A stretch of DNA of 21,478 bases from the NCBI GenBank assembly GCA_964385755.1, contig CAYLPZ010000024.1:1-21478 (forward strand). The letters are read 5' to 3'. The notes under the pieces were generated by a model, which worked only from the letters and a program-made list of their open reading frames with translations, was not told where the DNA came from and ran no database searches. This DNA comes from CAG-698 sp964385755 (lineage in GTDB: Bacteria > Bacillota_I > Bacilli_A > ML615J-28 > CAG-698). The translations under genes were made by a program, and so were the position numbers. Every line of letters starts with the position of its first letter. Position 1 is the stretch's first letter. Shown one piece after another: positions 7,287 through 16,208 of the stretch.

Positions 7287-10133
7287 ATGAAAAAAAAGAA
7301 AATTTTTATTGTAATAATTAACTTTTTGATTATCCTTCTTCTTTTAGCATGTAATAAAACTTATACGATAAGTGGTATTGAAAAATTAGAAGTTGGAGAA
7401 GAATATTTATTCACACTATCAGATGATATTAGTGGTTCTTGGCGTTCTTCTGATAACAAAATTGCAACTGTCTATAATGGTGTAGTTAAAGGAATTGATG
7501 TAGGAAGCTGTGAAATTCAATTTGTTACAAATACAATTGTTGCAAGATATACTGTAACAATCACTAGCCCTATACTTGATATTTCTATTAAAGGCCCATC
7601 AACAATGATAGTTGGTGATAGTTGTAAATATACTTATACAACATCAAAAGAAATATCAAAAAATGCCGTATTTTCTTTATCTAATGATAATGCAACAGTT
7701 AGTGAAAATGGGGTAGTAACAGCTTTAAAACAAGGTAATACTACTCTATGTGTTGAAGTTTATGATAATAAATCTTTCTTTGAAATTGAAATAACTGAAA
7801 AACCTAAATATATTATTATAGAAGGACCAGATCAAATTCCACTTTTTGAAGAAGCTATATACACGAAAACTTTAATAAATTTCCCAGTTAATTCAGATGT
7901 AACTTTTTCAACATCAGACAGCACTATTGCAACTATTGATGAAAATGGTAAACTTGAAACATATAAAACTGGTGTAGTTACTATTTACTGTAACTGCTTA
8001 GATGTCACAATAGAGAAAAAACTTACCATTACTAACCCACTTCCTAAGAAGCTTATTGTAACATATCAAAATACGATGAGCGTAGGAGAAAGTCAAGATG
8101 TAATTGTAGATTTTTTACCTACTGGTTATTTATTTGATTATTCATTCGTATTATCTGATGAAAGTCTAGCTTCTTTTGAAAATAATAAATTAGTTGCACT
8201 TAAAGAAGGAATATTAAAACTAACATTTACATGTCTTAAAGATACAAGTATTTATCAGACAATTAATATTGAAATACTTCCAAAAAAAGAAATAAATAAA
8301 ATTGTTGGAGATGATCTAATTACTGTTGGAATTCATCAAAACTATAATCTTTTTAATGAAGTAAGTACAAAAGTTTGTTGGAAATCATCTGATGAAACAA
8401 AAGCAATCGTTAAAAATGGTACTGTACTAGGCTTAACACCAGGGCTTTGTACTATCTATGCTTCTTATGGTGAATATTCTTTTAGTAAAATTATTGAAAT
8501 AGAAAAAAATGATAATTCATTATATGATGAGGCAACATATGAAAAAGCATTAGATATTTTAAACAATATGACTATTGAAGAAAAAATAGGACAAATGTTT
8601 ATTATTGGCTTTAATGGTACAAGTGTATCATCTGATTTTGAACAATTAATTAAAAAGTATCATTTTGGAAATGTTATTTATATGGGTGCAAACTGTACTG
8701 AACCTTCTACTCTAGCGAAAATGTCTCAAGATATTCAGTCTATTATGTTTAATTATAATAATATACCTGCTTTTATCTCAACAGACCAATAAGGTGGAAG
8801 AGTATGTAGACTTAAAACAGATGCAACTCATTTCATCTCACAGATGGCAATAGCAGCTACTGGTGATTATAATAACACTTATTTAGTAGGTAAAGCTATC
8901 GGTAATGAGCTAAGTTATTATGGAATTAATTTTGATTTAGCACCTGTCTTAGATGTTAATAATAACCCAGAAAACCCTGTTATTGGTAATCGTAGTTACT
9001 CTGATGATCCTTTCGAAGCATCTATTTATGGTTTAGGCATGATTAATGGGTTAAGAGATGAAAACATCATGAGTTGTGCAAAACACTTTCCAGGCCATGG
9101 TAACACATCAACTGATTCACATTATGGACTACCTAAAATTACAACTAGTAAAGATGATTTATACAAAACTGAACTTGCGCCATTTATCGCTTCAATTTCT
9201 AATGGTATTGATGCTATAATGACAACACACATCATCTTTGAAGCAATTGACAATGATCTCCCAGCAACACTTTCGTCAAAGGTATTGCATGATCTTTTGC
9301 GAGATGAGCTAAACTTCCAAGGGTTAATTGTTACAGATGGAATGGCAATGAAAGCTATTACTGATTTCTTTGGTACACCTGATGTAGCTTCTGTTTTAGC
9401 AGTACTTGCGGGTGATGACTTAATTACATATACAGACTCTAAAATGCCAGTTACTGCTTATGAAGGTGTCATGAAAGCATACAATGATGGAAAAATCACA
9501 CTTGAGCGTATAAATGAAAGCGTACTAAGAATTATTCTTGCAAAAATCAAATATGGCTTATTTGATGAAGATGATTCAAATAAAGAAATATATTTACAAG
9601 AACATGAACAGTTAAATAACAACTTAGCTAAAGAAGCAATTACATTAGGTTTAGGTAATATGCAAACTCTTTCAAAAGACAAAAAAATTGTTATTATTTC
9701 TCCAACATGCTCATATGAAATTGATAAGAATTTATCTTCTCAATCACTAGGTTGTTATATGAAATACTATTTAGAAAAAAATGGATACTCAAATGTATCT
9801 TACTTAGATGTATCTAGTAACATCAAATCAAGCGAAAAAACCAAAGCAATGCAATTAATAGCTGAGGCTGATGAGGTAGTATTAGCTTTCTCTAATGTTT
9901 ATAAGTCAAATTATAAAAACACAATTTCATTTATTAATGAAATTCTAAACAAAGATAAAAAGATTATTTATATTGCTTTAGATTCTCCTTATGATTACAA
10001 AGGTTTATCATCATCTAAATTACAAACATATTTATGCCTTTATAGTTATCAAAAAGCCACATCTCTTGCAATAGCTAGTCTTCTTAGCGGTGAATATGAA
10101 TTAAATATGCATTCAAGTATTAACTTTAAATAA
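7287..10133 (+). pseudogene. NagZ-like GH3 beta-N-acetylhexosaminidase lipoprotein, interrupted by in-frame TAA
   Basis: One continuous 949-codon frame broken only by TAA at 8790-8792 (codon 502). Lipobox LLLAC (Cys22); about residues 28-405 hold five Big_2-type Ig repeats (SSDxxIATVxNG pattern); the GH3 barrel starts near 420. The TAA replaces the Glu of the family motif DQEGGRV (here DQ-stop-GGRV), a one-base change from GAA. Beyond it the NagZ motifs are perfect: KHFPGHG (599-605), the DSH dyad (D610, H612) and the nucleophile in VTDGMAM (D684). A native enzyme would trim terminal GlcNAc, from muropeptides or chitin fragments, at the outer membrane face. Restart at the ATG at 8844 is unlikely: it has no ribosome binding site and would lose part of the barrel. 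A fresh nonsense mutation, read-through or sequencing error are the options. Confidence 0.88.
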
Positions 10134-10136
10134 AAA

Positions 10137-10176
10137 TAACAGCCAACTAGATTTAATCTAGAAGGCTGTTTTTTAT
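10137..10176. terminator. Bidirectional terminator between GH3 and lgt genes
   Basis: AACAGCC/GGCTGTT arms with an inner CTAGAT/ATCTAG stem, followed by T6 on the plus strand and a T-rich tract on the minus strand. It serves both convergent genes. Confidence 0.85.
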
Positions 10177-10177
10177 T

Positions 10178-11020
10178 TTACTTGACTTCTTTTAATGCTT
10201 CTTTTTCTGTTTGTTTTGCTTTTACTTCGCTAATATCCTTTTCAGCAAGTGGTCTTGTCTTGATAAGATATTTTATTAAATAATATACTGGAACAGCTAA
10301 AAGTACCATCAATATAGACCAAAATTGGGAAGGACTAATTCCTGGAATAAATGATCCACGATCATCACCACGTGCAAATTCAATTAAAAATCTCCATATG
10401 CCATATGCAAAAAGATAAATCGGGAATGAATATTTGAATTTCTTTTTCCAAATTAATAAGAAGAAGACTAAAGCTAAAATAAACAAAAATATTGCTTCGA
10501 ATAATTGAATAGGATATTTCATTACATAGCCTGACCCTTGAGGAAACTTCATTGCTAAGAAATATAGAGCATCATCTGGGCTTGCTACATTTCCACCACA
10601 GCAACCAGCGAAGAAACAACCAACACGACCAAAGCCATGAGCAATACAAATGCACGCAGGAGCTACATACAATATTTCAACAATTCGACCAGTTAATTTT
10701 TTCTTTTGTAAATTATATATAAGAATGAATGAACCAGCACCACCAATTAATCCACCAATAAAAGTAATTCCACCTGAGAATAATTTAAATCCTGCACTTG
10801 GGTTGTCAATATAATCATATAATGATTGAAATAATGAAGCAGATACAAAACCAATTAGAATAACAATATAAGCTAATATTTCAACATAATCTAAAAACTT
10901 TTTATCAATTTCAAGTCTCTTACCTAAAATTCTTAATAATGCGATACATGCTACAACTCCTATTGCAATACATATTCCATAAAGCGTAACATAATTACCA
11001 ATGAGTGTATCTGGATACAT
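10178..11020 (-). CDS. lgt: Prolipoprotein diacylglyceryl transferase family protein
   Basis: A multi-pass membrane protein (about seven hydrophobic segments) of the Lgt family, which moves diacylglycerol from phosphatidylglycerol to the lipobox cysteine. Seen: GGITFIGGLIGG, HGFGRVGCFFAGCCGG with the conserved Arg (R132), and WRFLIEFARGD with the second conserved Arg. In E. coli Lgt the first motif carries His103; the matching residue here is I88, and the GR-GNF-NGE core is a Cys-containing variant (C135, C140, C141). This variant occurs in other Firmicutes Lgt-like proteins, so it may be a divergent Lgt or a paralogue with altered activity. It fits the two lipoproteins nearby. AAGGAG lies upstream of the ATG. 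280 residues is normal. Confidence 0.8.
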   Translation of the reverse strand: MYPDTLIGNYVTLYGICIAIGVVACIALLRILGKRLEIDKKFLDYVEILAYIVILIGFVSASLFQSLYDYIDNPSAGFKLFSGGITFIGGLIGGAGSFILIYNLQKKKLTGRIVEILYVAPACICIAHGFGRVGCFFAGCCGGNVASPDDALYFLAMKFPQGSGYVMKYPIQLFEAIFLFILALVFFLLIWKKKFKYSFPIYLFAYGIWRFLIEFARGDDRGSFIPGISPSQFWSILMVLLAVPVYYLIKYLIKTRPLAEKDISEVKAKQTEKEALKEVK

Positions 11021-11053
11021 AAAATCACTCTCCTTTTGAGTTTTCTAATTACT

Positions 11054-11064
11054 ATTATATCATA
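11054..11064 (-). promoter_or_regulatory. Extended -10 promoter of lgt
   Basis: On the minus strand TATGA is followed by TATAAT (11054-11059), about 30 nt upstream of the ATG. The -35 is weak (TTTTCT-like). Confidence 0.6.
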
Positions 11065-11398
11065 TTATTATATAATAGAAAAATATTTTCATACTAATTT
11101 TTTTCAATTTATCATTATTATATATAGTATATTAATACAATCTATTAAGTGCCATTTAATATATTCAGTTTATTTTAATAATAAGGTCAAATAATAGAAA
11201 AAATAAATTAATTGTTTTCTAATTATATATTTTTACTAGTTAGTTTAATCCATTAAATAATGCTTTTAATATTTTTATTTTTATTAAATCCATGCTAGAT
11301 ATTATTGGAACTTTTATTATTAACTCATTTCTTCAAATGTGTTTTTTTATTTTTAATATAGAAAATGTTTTCATGTTTATTTTTCCTTTTGATAGTAT
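11065..11398. other. AT-rich intergenic region between lgt and antiporter
   Basis: About 330 nt of very AT-rich sequence between divergent genes. I see no open reading frame with a ribosome binding site, no RNA fold and no repeat of note. Confidence 0.6.
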
Positions 11399-11404
11399 TA
11401 TAAT
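11399..11404 (+). promoter_or_regulatory. Possible -10 of the antiporter gene
   Basis: TATAAT ends 20 nt upstream of the chosen ATG at 11425, with a weak -35 (TTTATT) 17 nt further up. This would give a very short leader that starts almost at the ribosome binding site, so the true promoter may lie elsewhere. Confidence 0.35.
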
Positions 11405-11424
11405 CATTGAATGGAGATGAAATT

Positions 11425-12714
11425 ATGTTGTTATCAATTTTAAATTTAAGTGAAAAATTAGGTGTTATGGCAGAAGATCCCTATTACCACCTTACCATAT
11501 TATGTATCTTAGTTTTCTTAGGATTAATTATCGGAAAGCTTGCGGAGAAACTTGGTGTTCCTGCTGTTACTGGATATATCTTAGCGGGAGTAATTATTGG
11601 TCCTATTCTTGGACTTGCAACAACTGATATTGTTGATGGCCTTGAGGTTATCTCAAATATAGCCATTGGTTTTATTGCCTTTTCAATTGGCATGGAACTA
11701 TGGCTTCCAAAATACAAGAAATCATCTAAGCAAATCTTAATTATTACAATTGTCCAAGCATTTATGACAACACTTGTAGTTATTATAGCTGTATATGTGT
11801 TTAATCAAGAATTACCTTTAGCACTAATGCTTGGTGCAATAGCTTGTGCAACAGCTCCTGCCCCAATTATGATGATTGTTAAACGTTATAAATGCCGTGG
11901 TGAACTTACTGACACTTTACTTCCTGTTGTAGGTTTAGATGATGGTGCTGGTATTATTATCTTTGGTATTTGTCTTTCTTTAGCAAAGGCTTTATCAACT
12001 AGTGGAGATATAAATATCTTAAAAGCTATAGGTAAACCTCTTCTTGAACTTGCTCTTTCTATTATTGTTGGTGCAGTAATTGGTTTTATCCTTGGTATTC
12101 TTTCTAATAAAGTTATTATTAATTATTCAAAACATGATCGTAATGATACATATTTAACTGTTACATTGATAAGCGTATTTATTAGTGTTACTGCTTCTCA
12201 CTTCTTCGGTTTATCTTCTATTTTAGTACCTATGACAATTGGTATTGTTCTTACAAATATGATTAACAAAGAAGCATTTAAAACACAAACTAAAGTTGTG
12301 GATAAATTTACTCCACCACTTATGATTGCCTTCTTCACTTTAGCAGGAGCAGAACTAGATTTTAATATCCTACTTTCTGCTGGTCTTATTGGTATTATTT
12401 ATGTTATTGCTCGTATCATTGGTAAATACTTTGGAGCTTATCTTGGTGCAATTATTGCAAAAGCACCAAAAACTATTCGCAATCATTTAGGTATTACACT
12501 CCTTCCTCAAGGTGGTGTTGCTATTGGTATGGTTATCTCTGCCGCATCAGAACTAGGTGATCTTGGTAAAACTATACAAACAATTGTGCTTTCAGGAATT
12601 TTCATTTATGAATTATTTGGTCCAATATTAGTAAAATATACTTTACAAAAAGCAGGAGAAGTTCATTTAAATGATTCTGAAGAAATATCTCAAGAAATTA
12701 GTACTATAAACTAG
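11425..12714 (+). CDS. CPA2-family cation/proton antiporter
   Basis: A membrane protein of 429 residues with about 12 hydrophobic segments spread over its length, exchanging Na+ or K+ for H+. The CPA2/KefB-like layout is clear: GVPAVTGYILAGVIIGP near the N-terminus, and VVGLDDGAGI with a double aspartate (D172, D173), the ion-binding pair typical of electrogenic Na+/H+ antiporters. No TrkA/RCK regulatory domain follows, so it is the short form. The ATG at 11425 is preferred because GGAG lies 9 nt upstream; an in-frame TTG at 11407 would put the ribosome binding site inside the coding sequence. Transcribed alone, with a terminator overlapping its stop. Ion specificity is not decided by sequence. 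Confidence 0.85.
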   Translation: MLLSILNLSEKLGVMAEDPYYHLTILCILVFLGLIIGKLAEKLGVPAVTGYILAGVIIGPILGLATTDIVDGLEVISNIAIGFIAFSIGMELWLPKYKKSSKQILIITIVQAFMTTLVVIIAVYVFNQELPLALMLGAIACATAPAPIMMIVKRYKCRGELTDTLLPVVGLDDGAGIIIFGICLSLAKALSTSGDINILKAIGKPLLELALSIIVGAVIGFILGILSNKVIINYSKHDRNDTYLTVTLISVFISVTASHFFGLSSILVPMTIGIVLTNMINKEAFKTQTKVVDKFTPPLMIAFFTLAGAELDFNILLSAGLIGIIYVIARIIGKYFGAYLGAIIAKAPKTIRNHLGITLLPQGGVAIGMVISAASELGDLGKTIQTIVLSGIFIYELFGPILVKYTLQKAGEVHLNDSEEISQEISTIN

Positions 12715-12738
12715 ATGGCTTTAGCCGTCTTTTTTTTA
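12713..12738 (+). terminator. Terminator of the antiporter gene
   Basis: AGATGGC pairs GCCGTCT with a TTTA loop and an uninterrupted T-run. The stem overlaps the TAG stop codon. Confidence 0.85.
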
Positions 12739-12748
12739 TTAAATATAA

Positions 12749-12774
12749 TAAAAATCTGACTTTCATCAGATTTT
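12749..12774 (-). terminator. Terminator of the threonine operon
   Basis: Arms AAAATCTGA (12751-12759) and TCAGATTTT (12766-12774) lie immediately past the asd stop. A/T runs on both sides make it bidirectional. Confidence 0.8.
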
Positions 12775-13770
12775 TTATAACATTTTATTATCAACAATGT
12801 ATTTTGCAATTTGCACAGCATTACTTGCGGCACCTTTTCTAATGTTATCCGCAACAGTATAGAAGATTAAGCCATTAGGAACACTTAAGTCACGACGAAT
12901 TCTTCCAACATAAATTGAGTCATTTCCATTTGCCATTGTTGCAACTGGATAAATATGATTTTTAGGGTCATCAACTAATACTAAGCCAGGATAATTCGCA
13001 AAGATTTTTCTTATATCTTCTAAATCAAATTCTTTTTCTAATTCAACATTAACAACAACACCATGACAATTAGCAACAGGTACACGAATGCAAGTTGCAG
13101 AAATAGGAAGACTTGGCATGTGAAGCATCTTTCTTGTTTCGTTAACCATCTTCATTTCCTCTTTTGTGTAGCCATTATCTAAAAATACATCAATTTCTGG
13201 GACACATGTTTGTGAAATTGGATATGCATAAAATGCAGGATCTTTCCCCTCTAATGTATTTTTAAGATCATTAATACCCTTCATTCCACTACCACTAACA
13301 GCTTGATAAGTTGTATAGTTAATACGTTTTAAACCATAGTCAGATAATGCTTTTAGTGGAACTATCGCTTGAATAGTTGAACAGTTAGGATTAGCTATTA
13401 TCCCATTATTTCTAATATCATCTGGGTTAACTTCAGGTACTACTAGAGGTAATGTTGGATCATTACGCCAAGCAGAAGAGTTATCTATTACTACAGCACC
13501 TGCTTTTGCGGCGATTGGTGCATATTCTAATGATACACTACCACCTGCACTAAATAATGCTATATCAATTCCTTCAAATGAGTCTTTATCAAGTTTTTCA
13601 ACTATATATGTTTTCCCATCATATTCTATTTCTTTACCAGCACTTCTTTCTGATGCTAAAACTTTTAAGTTCTTAATAGGAAAGTTATATTCTTTTAATA
13701 CTTTTAAAAATGTACTACCAACAACACCAGTTCCACCAACCACTGCTACATTATATTTTTTTACTTCCAT
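12775..13770 (-). CDS. asd: Aspartate-semialdehyde dehydrogenase
   Basis: Converts aspartyl phosphate to aspartate semialdehyde with NADPH, the precursor of homoserine, lysine and diaminopimelate. The N-terminal Rossmann motif GGTGVVGSTFL is present, and the active-site cysteine lies in NPNCSTIQ (C130). The downstream Q-V-S-G-S-G stretch and RIRRDLS fit the family. 331 residues is normal. The ATG is preceded by GGAG and overlaps the end of hom by 10 nt, so it is translationally coupled. It is the last gene of the threonine operon. Confidence 0.95.
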   Translation of the reverse strand: MEVKKYNVAVVGGTGVVGSTFLKVLKEYNFPIKNLKVLASERSAGKEIEYDGKTYIVEKLDKDSFEGIDIALFSAGGSVSLEYAPIAAKAGAVVIDNSSAWRNDPTLPLVVPEVNPDDIRNNGIIANPNCSTIQAIVPLKALSDYGLKRINYTTYQAVSGSGMKGINDLKNTLEGKDPAFYAYPISQTCVPEIDVFLDNGYTKEEMKMVNETRKMLHMPSLPISATCIRVPVANCHGVVVNVELEKEFDLEDIRKIFANYPGLVLVDDPKNHIYPVATMANGNDSIYVGRIRRDLSVPNGLIFYTVADNIRKGAASNAVQIAKYIVDNKML

Positions 13771-14921
13771 AATTCCATCTCCAATCTTGCGTAAAAGTAT
13801 AAATTATTTTTAATTTCTTCAATTTCATTAAAATATATTTCTTTAGTTATAATATGGTTATTTTCTATTATTTCAATTATATTATTATTAACTTTACTAA
13901 CATCATTTACACGAATGTAATAACGATTCTTTTCTTTAATTGTTTTAATTTGTTTCTTTTCTTCTTCTTTAAAACTATAGTTTTGATCTTCTTGCATAAT
14001 CATCATTAAATCATAAATGATTGAGTTTGCTGTTGGGTATCTTCCTGCACCTTTTCCATAAAACATAAGTTTACCATTAATGTCGCAATCTACTTCTACA
14101 ACATTAAACTCATAATCGACTGATGATAGCATTTCTCCATCTTTAACCAAAACTGGTTCTATACGAAGTTCAATTGTTTTATCATATTTTGAACTAGCTA
14201 TAAGTTTTATTTTAGCACCTATTGATTTAGCAAATTTTATATCATTTTCATTTAGTGTTGATATACCATAGTGATAAACATCATTTGGGGATATTTCTTG
14301 TTTATAAGCAATACTTGATAATATGGCAATTTTACGTACCATATCTAAGCCTTCTAAGTCCGCTGTAGGATCTGCTTCCGCAAAGCCTTTTTCCTGTGCT
14401 TCTCTTAGTGCTTCTCTAAATGTTTTGTTTTCTTTCGTCATTTTTGTGATGATGAAATTTGTTGTTCCGTTCAGAATTCCTTTTATACTTCTTATATTAT
14501 TTACAATTGATGCGTTAAAGATATTTTTAATAATTGGAATTCCACCACCAACACTTGCTTCATAATATAGACTTACATTATTTTCTTTTTTTAGATTTGT
14601 TAGTTCTTTTATATATGTTGCTATGACTTCTTTGTTTGCGGTGATAACATGTTTTTTATTAAGTAAACTTTTTTTAATACAATTATAAGCAAATTCAAGT
14701 CCACCCATGCACTCTATAACAACATTTACTTCATTATCATTTACAATATCATCAAATGATGTAGTAAATTTGCAATCAACTAATGATTGTTTACTTTTGT
14801 CTCTTCCTAAAACATATTTTACCTCAACATCTTTAAAATATGGATTTGTTTTAATAATGTCATATACACCATAGCCAACAGTTCCAATTCCTAGAATTGC
14901 TACTACTAATTTTTTATTCAT
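13761..14921 (-). CDS. hom: Homoserine dehydrogenase with truncated C-terminal ACT region
   Basis: Reduces aspartate semialdehyde to homoserine. GIGTVGYGV is the nucleotide-binding loop; GILNGTTNFI and EADPTADLEGLD are the catalytic-domain signatures. The usual monofunctional enzyme is about 430 residues with a complete C-terminal ACT domain that senses threonine. Here the protein is 386, and the last 55 or so residues contain only the first half of an ACT-like unit (YYIRVNDVSKVNNNIIEII). Feedback control by threonine may be lost or reduced. AAGGAG stands 7 nt before the ATG. It lies 11 nt downstream of the ACT/HTH gene, which may supply ACT-based sensing instead (inference). Confidence 0.93.
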   Translation of the reverse strand: MNKKLVVAILGIGTVGYGVYDIIKTNPYFKDVEVKYVLGRDKSKQSLVDCKFTTSFDDIVNDNEVNVVIECMGGLEFAYNCIKKSLLNKKHVITANKEVIATYIKELTNLKKENNVSLYYEASVGGGIPIIKNIFNASIVNNIRSIKGILNGTTNFIITKMTKENKTFREALREAQEKGFAEADPTADLEGLDMVRKIAILSSIAYKQEISPNDVYHYGISTLNENDIKFAKSIGAKIKLIASSKYDKTIELRIEPVLVKDGEMLSSVDYEFNVVEVDCDINGKLMFYGKGAGRYPTANSIIYDLMMIMQEDQNYSFKEEEKKQIKTIKEKNRYYIRVNDVSKVNNNIIEIIENNHIITKEIYFNEIEEIKNNLYFYARLEMELWK

Positions 14922-14932
14922 AATTATTCTCC

Positions 14933-15364
14933 TTATTCCATCGCAATCAGTTTAACGCTTCTAACACCTTTTAGATTTTCTAGTGTGTGTAAAAGTGTGT
15001 CAACTGAATCTTTTAGTTCAATTACATCAACAGTTATTGTAACATATGCTGTATGATTAATCGGCATTTCTTGATTAATTGCTAATATGTTTCCACCAAG
15101 ATTTGCAATCGTATTTAGAAGGTTTGAAAGTATTCCTTTTTCATCATCTAATAAAAATGAGATAATTGCTTTTTTTCCTACTTCACTAGATGCTAAGAAA
15201 ACATAATCTTTGTATTTATAATATGTACCACGACTTATATTCATTTTCTTGCATGCTTCGCTAATAGAATATTTTCCGCTATCAATCAAATTTCTTGTTT
15301 CAATCACCGCAAGAAAGTTTTCTGGTACAACACTTTTATGAACTACTAAATAATCACTTTTCAT
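14933..15364 (-). CDS. ACT domain protein with N-terminal helix-turn-helix (UPF0735/PheB family)
   Basis: A 143-residue protein. Residues about 10-50 contain a helix-turn-helix-like segment (SISEACKKMNISRGTYYKYKD). Residues about 65-140 form an ACT domain (FLLDDEKGILSNLLNTIANLGG...), the kind that binds amino acids. The architecture matches UPF0735, of which PheB is the known member. It sits inside the threonine operon, overlapping thrB by 11 nt with its AAGGAG inside the thrB end. Location and domains suggest a threonine-responsive regulator, perhaps of this operon through the palindrome at 17629-17644. That is inference; the family has no settled function that I can confirm. Confidence 0.85.
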   Translation of the reverse strand: MKSDYLVVHKSVVPENFLAVIETRNLIDSGKYSISEACKKMNISRGTYYKYKDYVFLASSEVGKKAIISFLLDDEKGILSNLLNTIANLGGNILAINQEMPINHTAYVTITVDVIELKDSVDTLLHTLENLKGVRSVKLIAME

Positions 15365-16208
15365 AAATTACTCCTTCTTTTTGACAGTGAAGTTCTAATA
15401 CTTTATATGTATCATCAATTTTTTCTAGTTCATCTTTAATAGATTTATTGGAAATAAATAACATTGTAGAACCACTACCACTAATGCAAAATGGTATATT
15501 ATTCTCTTTTGCATAGTTATAATATAAAATAGATTTATTTATTAATCTAAAACGATATGGCTCATGTATTTTATCATCTAATAATACATATAGTAAATCT
15601 ATATCGCCAACACTCATTGCATAAGGAATGTTAATTGCTCTTGACATACTATGAATAATATCTTTATAAGGCAATACTTTTGGTAGCACTGCTCTTGCTT
15701 CTTCAGTTCTTAATGGAAATGGAGGAATCACACAAGTAAAAAGCAAATTATTTGCTACGTCATACTTAACAGCTTTAACTTCCTTATCATTAACTGACGC
15801 AACTAAACCTCCTAAGAGGGCTGGAGAAGTGTTATCAGGATGTCCTTCAATTTTTGAAGCTAATGTTAATATTTCTTCATTTGATAATTCTTTGCCAGAT
15901 AATATTTGTGCTGCTTTTATCCCCGCAATAATGCATGTTGCACTACTACCTAAGCCACGTGCTAAAGGTATGTTAGTCACTATATCTAAATAGTAAGGTA
16001 TTTCTTCTACTTCTAAATATTTATAGGTTTCTTTTGAACTAATAATCACTAAATTATTTTCATTTTGATATTTTATATTAATGTTACCAAATTCATATTT
16101 ATTTCTTTTTTCAAAATAGAATTCATTGTAAAGGTCTAAGGCAATACCAAGAGAGTCAAAACCAGGTCCTAGGTTTGCACTTGTTGCACACACTTTAATT
16201 TTAAACAT
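15354..16208 (-). CDS. thrB: Homoserine kinase
   Basis: A GHMP-family kinase phosphorylating homoserine. N-terminal CATSANLGPGFDSLG and the ATP-binding motif PLARGLGSSATC are intact; the C-terminal ISGSGSTMLF matches the third GHMP motif. 284 residues is typical. The ATG overlaps the thrC end by 8 nt with GGAG upstream, and the TGA stop lies inside the start of the ACT/HTH gene, so both junctions are coupled. The TGA stop shows the standard bacterial code. Confidence 0.95.
   Translation of the reverse strand: MFKIKVCATSANLGPGFDSLGIALDLYNEFYFEKRNKYEFGNINIKYQNENNLVIISSKETYKYLEVEEIPYYLDIVTNIPLARGLGSSATCIIAGIKAAQILSGKELSNEEILTLASKIEGHPDNTSPALLGGLVASVNDKEVKAVKYDVANNLLFTCVIPPFPLRTEEARAVLPKVLPYKDIIHSMSRAINIPYAMSVGDIDLLYVLLDDKIHEPYRFRLINKSILYYNYAKENNIPFCISGSGSTMLFISNKSIKDELEKIDDTYKVLELHCQKEGVIYEK

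Noticed and set aside
9458..9682. 74-codon minus-strand ORF
   Set aside because: Antisense to the GH3 barrel, with no ribosome binding site or family pattern.
8844..10133. Separate GH3 gene starting at ATG 8844
   Set aside because: Same frame as the upstream ORF, no ribosome binding site, and it starts inside the GH3 barrel; better read as part of one interrupted gene.
11407..11424. TTG start for the antiporter
   Set aside because: It would place the GGAG ribosome binding site inside the coding region; the ATG at 11425 fits it.
11484..11717. 77-codon minus-strand ORF
   Set aside because: Antisense to antiporter membrane segments.
14323..14565. 80-codon plus-strand ORF
   Set aside because: Antisense to hom.
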